Assembly: GCA_049972045.1 (NCBI GenBank)
Contig: JBMFKS010000026.1
Span: 1 to 36,744, forward strand
Direction: 5' to 3'
Length of the DNA: 36,744 bases
From: SpSt-77 sp049972045
GTDB taxonomy: Bacteria; Chloroflexota; Anaerolineae; B4-G1; DUEL01
Every line of letters starts with the position of its first letter. Position 1 is the first letter of the stretch. Of this stretch, positions 31,137 through 36,744 are shown piece after piece. A program made the position numbers and the translations under genes. The notes beneath the pieces were generated by a model that was not told the DNA's origin, did not search any database, and worked only from the letters and a program-made list of their open reading frames with translations.

Positions 31137-31705
31137 TGGCACAACGACCGATTCTGTTCGCGGATAACCCGATTCTGCGGGAGAAGTCCCGGCGAGTCCC
31201 CCGTCCCACGCCGGAAATCCAGGCCCTGATTCGGGATATGTGGGAGACCATGCGGGCCGCGCGGGGCGTGGGGCTGGCCGCGGTGCAAATTGGCGTCCCC
31301 CTGCGGGTCATCGTGGCCGAAATTCCGGAGGATATGGACGACCCGGACGCCGGAACCTCCCTGGCGCTGGTCAACCCCGAACTGGTCAAGGTATCCCCCG
31401 AGGTGGAGGACGGGGTGGAGGGATGTCTCTCAGTGCCCGGGTGGGCAGGAACTGTCCCCCGTCCCATAGAGGTCACCGTGCAGGCAATGGACCCGAGGGG
31501 GAAGCCGGTGCGGCTGAAAGCCCGGGGCTACCTGGCGCGCGTCCTCCAGCACGAGATTGACCACACCGAAGGGGTGCTGTTCATTGACCGGGCCACCGAA
31601 GTCTGGCCGGTGGAGGAGGGGGAGGAGGAACAGGAAGAGGTGCGGGCCGCTGGTCCCAAAGGTTGCCGGACTGGACGAGAGAGCGCTGGTGGAGTACCTG
31701 AATAG
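31136..31705 (+). CDS. def: Peptide deformylase
   Basis: A 189-residue protein with all three motifs: GVGLAAVQIG, EGCLSVPG and QHEIDH (Fe/Zn ligands Cys, His, His). It removes the N-formyl group from nascent proteins. GTG 31136 overlaps the upstream stop (TAGTG), so translation is coupled. After the acidic EEGEEEQEE stretch, the last ~20 residues are read from DNA that in another frame encodes a methylase-like remnant, so the tail is probably not native. Confidence 0.92.
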   Translation: MAQRPILFADNPILREKSRRVPRPTPEIQALIRDMWETMRAARGVGLAAVQIGVPLRVIVAEIPEDMDDPDAGTSLALVNPELVKVSPEVEDGVEGCLSVPGWAGTVPRPIEVTVQAMDPRGKPVRLKARGYLARVLQHEIDHTEGVLFIDRATEVWPVEEGEEEQEEVRAAGPKGCRTGRESAGGVPE

Positions 31706-31853
31706 CGAGCCGGTCCAGCGGTATGTTCGCACCCTGTATCGGGACCTGGTCCCACATCGGACGATGACCCAACTCCGGCTGGTGCCGATTCCGCCAGAAT
31801 TGGCCCCCGCCATCCTCCGCATCCGGCAACTCCGTTTGTGGGAGGAGAACAAT
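31656..31853 (+). pseudogene. Remnant resembling a DNA-methylase C-terminal domain
   Basis: In a frame different from both neighbours, the DNA reads ALVEYLNSEPVQRYVRTLYR, then DLVPHRTMTQLRLVPIPPEL and RQLRLWEENN. Leu-Asn-Ser followed by an aromatic/Arg segment and a Leu-x-x-(Leu/Val)-Pro-Ile-Pro ending is typical of the TaqI-like target-recognition end of Type II/IIG methylases. No start signal is visible and the rest of the gene is absent. Confidence 0.4.
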
Positions 31854-33021
31854 GACCACTTACGCCGTTCTGGGAGCCGGCCGCCAGGGGACGGCGGCCG
31901 CCTACGATATGGCCCGCTGGGGCAACGCCCGCCGCATCATCATGGCCGACCGGGATGGAGAGGCGGCCCGCCGGGCCGCCGAACGGGTCAACCGTATGGT
32001 CGGTATGGCCGTCGCCGAACCGGCGAGGGTGGACGTGACCGACCTGGAGGCCGTGGAGCGGTTGCTCCGGGGCGTGGACGCCGCCCTCAGCGCCGTCCCC
32101 TACATCTACAACCTGGGCATCACCCAGGCCGCCATCCGGGCCCGCTGCAGCCTCTGCGACCTGGGCGGCAACACCGCCATCGTCCGCCAGCAGCACGCGT
32201 TCCACGAAGAAGCGCTCGCGGCAGGCATCAGCGTCATCCCGGATTGCGGTCAGGTCCCCGGCCTGGGGACCACTCTCATCGTCTACGCGATGGAGTTGCT
32301 GGACCAGGCGGTGGATGTCTATATGTGGGATGGCGGCATCCCGCAGAACCCCCGTCCGCCCTTCAACTATCTGCTCACCTTCCACATCGCCGGGCTGACC
32401 AACGAGTATGCCGAACCGGCCATTTTCCTCCGGGACTGGGAGATTGTGGAAGTGGAGCCGATGACGGAACTGGAGACGGTGGAGTTTCCGCCGCCCATCG
32501 GGACGCTGGAAGCCTTTGTCGCCGGGGGCGGCACCAGCACCATGCCCTGGACGTTCCGGGGCCGCCTGCGCACGCTGCAGAACAAGACCCTGCGCCACCC
32601 CGGCCACTTTGCCCAACTGCGCGCCTTCTACGACCTGGGCCTCTGGGATACCCGCCCCATCCGAGTAGGGGACGTGGAGGTGGTACCCCGGGAGGTCTTT
32701 CATGCCCTCTTTGAGCCCAAAGTCACCTTCCCCGGAGATAAGGATACGGTCATCGTCCGCGTCCGGGCCGTGGGGAAAAAGGACGGGCGGGACGCTGAGG
32801 CGGTGGTGGAACTGATAGACCAGTTGGACGAGGAGACGGGCTTCACCGCGATGGAGCGGGCCACCGGCTGGAGCGCGGCCATCGTCGCCGAGATGATGGC
32901 CGCAGGGTTGACCCCGCGCGGAGCCGGCGGCGTGGAGACCTTTGTCCCGGCGCGGCCCTTCGTGCAGGAGATGCGCCGCCGGGGCCTCAATGTCACCGAA
33001 CGGGTGGCGTTTCTCCCCTAG
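31852..33021 (+). CDS. Saccharopine dehydrogenase-like NAD(P)-dependent oxidoreductase
   Basis: A 389-residue protein. The Rossmann fold starts at once (YAVLGAGRQGTAAAYDMARW). DCGQVPGLGTTLIVYAMELL and the alpha/beta C-terminal domain follow the saccharopine-dehydrogenase/LysDH pattern, and the C-terminus contains ATGWSAAIVAEMMAAG. It may act on lysine-related or other amino-acid intermediates; the substrate is not settled. GGAGGAG precedes ATG 31852. Its TAG stop forms the first bases of the inverted-repeat element at 33019. Confidence 0.85.
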   Translation: MTTYAVLGAGRQGTAAAYDMARWGNARRIIMADRDGEAARRAAERVNRMVGMAVAEPARVDVTDLEAVERLLRGVDAALSAVPYIYNLGITQAAIRARCSLCDLGGNTAIVRQQHAFHEEALAAGISVIPDCGQVPGLGTTLIVYAMELLDQAVDVYMWDGGIPQNPRPPFNYLLTFHIAGLTNEYAEPAIFLRDWEIVEVEPMTELETVEFPPPIGTLEAFVAGGGTSTMPWTFRGRLRTLQNKTLRHPGHFAQLRAFYDLGLWDTRPIRVGDVEVVPREVFHALFEPKVTFPGDKDTVIVRVRAVGKKDGRDAEAVVELIDQLDEETGFTAMERATGWSAAIVAEMMAAGLTPRGAGGVETFVPARPFVQEMRRRGLNVTERVAFLP

Positions 33022-33160
33022 TGGTTAGTCAAGTTTATACGTATGGATCCGAATTGCCGACGCGGCCAGGGGCCCATGCAGGCCACCAGTAGGGCAACTG
33101 CTCACAGTTGCCCTACTGAAGGGCGCAAAGACCCACAAAAGTGCGGTTGACAAACCACTA
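33019..33160. mobile_element. MITE-like element, copy A (left of ECF operon)
   Basis: The ends are TAGTGGTTAGTCAA (33019-33032) and TTGACAAACCACTA (33147-33160), inverted with one mismatch. The interior has the hairpin CAGTAGGGCAACTG/CAGTTGCCCTACTG (33087-33118, CTCA loop). The right end contains an outward-facing TTGACA hexamer. A second stem (33161-33181, ATCCGACT type) follows. The portion 33081-33156 recurs inverted at 36669-36744. Confidence 0.7.
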
Positions 33161-33233
33161 AGTCGGATGGTCCATCCGACTGGCTGGTGGCGCAAAATTC
33201 ATCTGGCGCTACGGCTACCATAGGAGGAATGGC

Positions 33234-34874
33234 TTGCCTGCCGACCTGCCGTTGCGGATAGAGGGGCTGACCTTCCGCTACCACACCCGGCCCGAACCGG
33301 CGCTGCAGGACGTGTCGCTGACGCTGGAGCCGGGGGAGTTGCTGCTGGTCGCCGGGGCCAGCGGGTGCGGCAAGACGACGCTCATCCGCTGCATCAACGG
33401 CCTCATCCCCCGCACCTACCGGGGCGAACTGCAGGGCCAGATTCTGGTCTATGGGCAGGATGCCCGTTCTATGAGTATGGCCCAACTCTCCCAGCAGGTC
33501 GGCACCCTCCTGCAGGACCCAGAGCGGCAGATTGTGGGCAGTTTCGTCCTCAACGAGGTGGCCTTCGGGCTGGAGAACCTGGGGCTCCCGCGCGCCGAAA
33601 TCCAGGCCCGGGTGGACGAGGTGCTGGCCTACCTGGGCATCTCTCACCTGCGGGACCGGGAAACTTTCAACCTCTCCGGCGGGGAGAAGCAGAAGGTGGC
33701 CCTGGCGGGTGTCCTGGCGATGCGGCCCCGCATCCTGCTCCTGGACGAGCCGCTGGCCAGTCTGGACCCCGTCAGCGCGCAGGAGGCGCTGACCCTCTTC
33801 CGCCGCCTGGCCGACGAAGGGGTCGCGATCATCCTGGTGGAGCACCGGGTGGAGGACGCCCTGAGCATTCGTCCCGACCAGGTGCTCTATCTGGAGAATG
33901 GCCGGATCGCCTATGCGGGCCCCCCGGACCGGATGACCGATGCGGTGGACTACCGGGAGGTCAAGTTGCCGGCGCCCTTGATTCTCCAGCGCGCCAGGAC
34001 CGTCCCGCCGCCCCGCTTTGAGCCCGCCATCCGGCCCAACGGACGGGAGCCCCTGGTGATTTTTGAGGACGTCTCCTTCGCCTACGACGAGGCGGGCCCG
34101 CCGGTCATTCAGGACATAAACCTGACCATCCGTCGGGGGGACATCATCGCGCTGTTGGGCCCGAACGGCGCGGGGAAGACGACGCTGGTCAAGCACGCCA
34201 TCGGCCTGCTGAAACCCCGGCGGGGGCGGGTGCTGGTGGAGGGGCGGGACACCCGGGAGATGAGCGTGGCGCAGGTCGCCCGCACGGTGGGATACGTCTT
34301 CCAGCATCCGGGCCACATGCTCTTTGCCCCCACGGTGCGGGAGGAACTGGCTTTCGGCCCCCGGAACCTGGGCTTTCCCCGGGAGGAGATAGACCAGTCG
34401 GTGGAGTGGGCGGTGGAGAGGGTCAACCTGCGGGGACTGGAGGAGTACCCGCCCCTGGCCCTCTCCTTCGGGCAACAGAAGCGGGTCAGCATCGCCGCCG
34501 TCCTGGCCATGCGCTCCCGGATTCTGGTGATGGACGAGCCGACAGCGGGCCAGGACTACGGGAACTACATGACCTTTATGGATTCCATCCTCCGGATGCC
34601 GGGGTTCGCGGCGGTCCTCTTCATCACCCACGACCTGGACCTGGCCATCTGCTATGCCAACCGGGTGGTCCTGATGGCAGAAGGGCGCATCGCCGCCGAC
34701 GGCCCTCCCGCCGAGGTGCTCTCCGACCTGGAGTTGTTGCGCCGATGCCGGATCGTGCCGACCTCGCTTCTGCGGCTCAACCTGGAGTATCTGCCCCGCA
34801 CGGGGCGCTTTCTGCGGGCCGAGGCGCTGGCCCATATACTAACCCCTTCTACCCAGGAGGTGATGCTCCCGTAA
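33234..34874 (+). CDS. ECF transporter ATPase, two ABC domains fused (EcfA-EcfA')
   Basis: A 546-residue protein containing two complete ATPases. Domain 1 has Walker A GASGCGKTT (41-49), signature LSGGEKQKVALAG and Walker B ILLLDEPLASLDP. Domain 2 (from about 270) has GPNGAGKTT, a variant signature LSFGQQKRVSIAA and ILVMDEPTAGQD. It powers vitamin uptake with the S and T proteins that follow. The start is TTG 33234, 5-6 nt after AGGAGG; an out-of-frame ATG (33229) lies between and leads to a stop after 10 codons. Confidence 0.92.
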   Translation: MPADLPLRIEGLTFRYHTRPEPALQDVSLTLEPGELLLVAGASGCGKTTLIRCINGLIPRTYRGELQGQILVYGQDARSMSMAQLSQQVGTLLQDPERQIVGSFVLNEVAFGLENLGLPRAEIQARVDEVLAYLGISHLRDRETFNLSGGEKQKVALAGVLAMRPRILLLDEPLASLDPVSAQEALTLFRRLADEGVAIILVEHRVEDALSIRPDQVLYLENGRIAYAGPPDRMTDAVDYREVKLPAPLILQRARTVPPPRFEPAIRPNGREPLVIFEDVSFAYDEAGPPVIQDINLTIRRGDIIALLGPNGAGKTTLVKHAIGLLKPRRGRVLVEGRDTREMSVAQVARTVGYVFQHPGHMLFAPTVREELAFGPRNLGFPREEIDQSVEWAVERVNLRGLEEYPPLALSFGQQKRVSIAAVLAMRSRILVMDEPTAGQDYGNYMTFMDSILRMPGFAAVLFITHDLDLAICYANRVVLMAEGRIAADGPPAEVLSDLELLRRCRIVPTSLLRLNLEYLPRTGRFLRAEALAHILTPSTQEVMLP

Positions 34875-34938
34875 AGAAGAGACTACCCTGCGGCCTGACT
34901 GGATCGGCTCATTCCATCCATTGAAAGGAGGTTCCCTC

Positions 34939-35487
34939 ATGGAGCGCAAGAAGTGGTATGCCTTCGGGACCCGCGAGGTCGTCTACTCCGCCCTGGGCGC
35001 GGCGCTGTACGGCGTCCTCTCCTTCGCCACCAACATGCTGGCCCTGCCAGCGGCGGGCAACCTGGCCTTTCGGCCGGCCGTCTGCATCCCCATGTTCTTC
35101 GGCGTGGCCTTCGGCCCCTGGGTCGGCTTCATCACCGGCTTCCTGGGCAACATCATCGGCGACGCCCTCTCCGGCTGGGGCTTCTGGTTCTGGTGGGACC
35201 TGGGCAACGGCCTGATGGGGTTGATTCCGGGGTTTGCCGCCTCTATGATTGCCGATTATCGGGCCACCCGTTCCTTCATTATCGCTGACCTGTTCTCCAT
35301 CCTGGGCGTCATCGTCGGCATGGGGCTGGCTTCCCTTTCGGAGATGTGGGTCTCCGGGATTGACCTGAACACTGCCATTGTCGGCTACTTCTTCCCCGCC
35401 GCGCTGACCAACATCGTCAACGGGATCATCCTGGTGCCCATTCTGATGGTTGCCTATGCCGCGATTGTGGGCCGGACTGGCCGCTGA
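34939..35487 (+). CDS. ECF transporter substrate-binding S component
   Basis: A 182-residue membrane protein with about six helices. VVYSALGAALYGVLSFATNM and RPAVCIPMFFGVAFGPWVGF followed by GFLGNIIGDALSG are S-component hallmarks (helix 1 with small residues for ATPase/T docking, then the binding core). A vitamin or related micronutrient is the likely cargo, but I cannot name it. AAGGAGG 7 nt before ATG 34939 fixes the start. Confidence 0.85.
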   Translation: MERKKWYAFGTREVVYSALGAALYGVLSFATNMLALPAAGNLAFRPAVCIPMFFGVAFGPWVGFITGFLGNIIGDALSGWGFWFWWDLGNGLMGLIPGFAASMIADYRATRSFIIADLFSILGVIVGMGLASLSEMWVSGIDLNTAIVGYFFPAALTNIVNGIILVPILMVAYAAIVGRTGR

Positions 35488-35491
35488 GATG

Positions 35492-35529
35492 GAAGGTGAC
35501 AGTCACCTGATCAGGTGACTGTCACCTTC
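35492..35529. repeat. Perfect 38-bp palindrome
   Basis: The sequence from 35492 to 35529 equals its own reverse complement; each half is GAAGGTGACAGTCACCTGA. It also contains smaller GGTGAC/GTCACC palindromes. It sits 5 bp after the S-gene stop and 14 bp before the T-gene start. Confidence 0.95.
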
Positions 35530-35542
35530 ACAGGAGCATCGG

Positions 35543-36430
35543 ATGCTGATTTCCTGGCGCTACCGGGAACGGAACACCCTGATCCAGAAACTGGACCCCA
35601 GAGCCCGCTGGATTTTCCTCCTGGCGGTGATGTTTTCTGTCATCCAGTTCTGGGACATCCGTTTCCTGCTGTTTTTCCTGGGCCTCGCTCTGCTCTATTA
35701 TTTCCTGGCCCGGTTGACCTGGAAGGAGACCCGCCGCGTCTGGACGTTTGTCCTGATCCTGGTGGTCGTGATTATTGGCATCAACACCGTTATCACCGGG
35801 CGCGGAGGGTCCACGGCCATCCTGCGGGATACCCGCCACACGGTCTGGGAGGCGCGGTGGGTGGTGCCGGGGGCCGGCTGGACGATCCACCCCGTCATCA
35901 CGGTGGAGAAAATCGTCTTCGCCCTGGCCCAGATGATCCGGATGCTGACGATTGCCATCCTCTTCATCCCGGTGGCTTTTACCTTCAACCCCAACCACTA
36001 CGGCGTCACCTTCCGTCGCCTGGGCCTCCCCGATAAGGTGGCCTTTTCTATGGACCTGGCCTTCCGCTTCGTGCCGACGCTGGCCCGGGATTTCGGCCTG
36101 ACGCTGGACGCCCAGCGAGCGCGGGGATATGAGGTGGAGAAGTTGTCGGGCGGCCTTATCGCCCAGATTCGCAAAATGGCTCCGCTGATTGTCCCGGTGA
36201 CCATCAACGCCATCGTCGGCGCGGAGGACATCGTGAACGCGATGGACCTGCGCTGTTTCGGGTTGCGCCCCCGGACCTGGCTCCAGGAACTCCGCTACAC
36301 GCCGCGCGATTATGTGCTGATCGTGTTCAGTGCGCTGTTGCTGGTGGGGTCTATCCTGATCCGTACCCTCTGGCGGGTGGGTGACTTCTGGATGCCAGAC
36401 TTGGTTCTACGCCTTTTCGGTTTTTCTTAA
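35543..36430 (+). CDS. ecfT: ECF transporter transmembrane T component
   Basis: A 295-residue EcfT. N-terminal NTLIQKLDPRARWIFLLAVM is the family start. Helices are at about residues 28-60, 70-90, 130-155 and 255-280. The coupling helices carry TLDAQRARGYE, the first Ala-Arg-Gly motif, and VNAMDLRCFG, a variant of the second. It joins the S protein to the fused ATPases. Gene order A-A', S, T completes a dedicated (group I) transporter. AGGAGC precedes ATG 35543. Confidence 0.9.
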   Translation: MLISWRYRERNTLIQKLDPRARWIFLLAVMFSVIQFWDIRFLLFFLGLALLYYFLARLTWKETRRVWTFVLILVVVIIGINTVITGRGGSTAILRDTRHTVWEARWVVPGAGWTIHPVITVEKIVFALAQMIRMLTIAILFIPVAFTFNPNHYGVTFRRLGLPDKVAFSMDLAFRFVPTLARDFGLTLDAQRARGYEVEKLSGGLIAQIRKMAPLIVPVTINAIVGAEDIVNAMDLRCFGLRPRTWLQELRYTPRDYVLIVFSALLLVGSILIRTLWRVGDFWMPDLVLRLFGFS

Positions 36431-36668
36431 GAAAAGGGGGAAAGGGGATTCTCTCCTCCCCCTCGGGGCGAGAAGACCCCTCGGCTACGCCGCGAGTGGC
36501 TGCTTCGCTGCGCTCGCAGTGACAACCGCGCCGCGCCACGCGCCGAAGGCGCTCGCGCCGAGGCGTGGCGGGGCGAGAAGCCCCTTCGGGCCGAGGCGTG
36601 GCGCGGCATGGCCGAGGGCCGTCGGCCCCAGGAAGGGCGAGGAGGTCGGATTGCCAAACCGACCTACC
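36431..36668. repeat. Palindrome-rich intergenic block after ecfT
   Basis: No gene is seen. It holds GCGAGAAG, GAGGCGTGGCG/CGCCACGC and GGGCGAGAAGCCCCTTCGGG-type stems, plus a GCTTCGCTGCGCTCGCAGTG fragment of the CATTGCGAG family. It ends with the stem GGTCGG/CCGACC (36643-36664). Confidence 0.6.
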
Positions 36669-36744
36669 GGTTTGTCAACAGCACTTTTGTGGGTCTTTGC
36701 GCCCTCCAGTAGGGCAACTGCTCACAGTTGCCCTACTGGTGGCC
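36669..36744. mobile_element. MITE-like element, copy B (inverted, cut by window end)
   Basis: Apart from the 4-nt hairpin loop, it matches the reverse complement of 33081-33156 without gaps and with two differences. It contains the hairpin 36706-36739 (15-bp arms, CTCA loop) and continues past the window. Confidence 0.85.

Noticed and set aside
33147..33175. Complete promoter from the outward TTGACA in the element end towards the ECF operon
   Set aside because: No -10-like hexamer occurs 16-18 bp downstream; only the -35-like half is present.
36412..36440. Intrinsic terminator over the ecfT stop (TTTTCTTAAGAAAA)
   Set aside because: The stem is AT-rich and is followed by G-rich DNA, not a T-tract.

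Overview
The window is a gene-dense, high-GC bacterial chromosome segment. Nearly every gene lies on the + strand; the exceptions are a partial gene at the left edge and a two-gene unit at 10361-11923. The gene set fits an uncultured Chloroflexota bacterium (Anaerolineae/Thermoflexia-like): Uma2 and MNT genes, a zinc-ribbon/cold-shock protein, a lone peptide-binding lipoprotein, an ECF transporter with fused ATPases, and many GC-rich intergenic hairpins. The tRNA thiolase TtuA (19991-20905) is typical of organisms that make 2-thioribothymidine at tRNA position 54, so a warm or hot habitat is likely. This taxonomy is inferred from gene content, not from a marker-gene tree.

Layout. 1-1341 (-): DNA-methylase-like protein cut by the window edge. 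1411-1506: back-to-back promoters and a promoter-proximal terminator. 1724-3115: ribosomal protein L25 and a Wzz-like membrane protein. 3510-6731: DUF362 ferredoxin protein, XdhC-like protein and an MFS transporter. 6784-8639: zinc-ribbon/cold-shock protein, ribosomal protein L9 and a UPF0173 metal hydrolase. 8708-10292: alpha/beta hydrolase, a 43-codon remnant that looks like the last helix of a heliorhodopsin, and a peroxiredoxin-like gene whose catalytic cysteine codon is an in-frame TGA (probable selenoprotein). 10361-11923 (-): FIST-domain protein plus an unknown partner. 12090-15600: phospholipase-C-like protein, membrane protein, HD hydrolase, half-size chromate transporter and universal stress protein. 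15661-19200: MNT antitoxin with a decayed HEPN partner, then a TldD/TldE protease pair around a tiny basic protein. 19348-23424: membrane protein, TtuA, queuosine-precursor transporter, AIM24 protein and a metallophosphoesterase lipoprotein. 23836-27779: Era, a Tat-motif coiled-coil protein and a solute-binding lipoprotein. 27849-33018: Uma2 nuclease, ferredoxin protein, CNB/bPH2 membrane protein, peptide deformylase and a saccharopine-dehydrogenase-like protein. 33234-36430: ECF transporter (fused ATPases, S, T).

The most notable signals are the TGA-containing peroxiredoxin with a SECIS-like hairpin beside a heliorhodopsin relic, and the amount of structured non-coding repeat DNA. One 222-bp element has 19-bp terminal inverted repeats and a perfect 9-bp target duplication. 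A second element occurs as two inverted copies on either side of the ECF operon. In two repeat families the palindromic core keeps the same strand orientation although the flanking sequence is inverted. I saw no tRNA, rRNA, CRISPR array or complete transposase gene. All identifications come from reading motifs; no searches were run.
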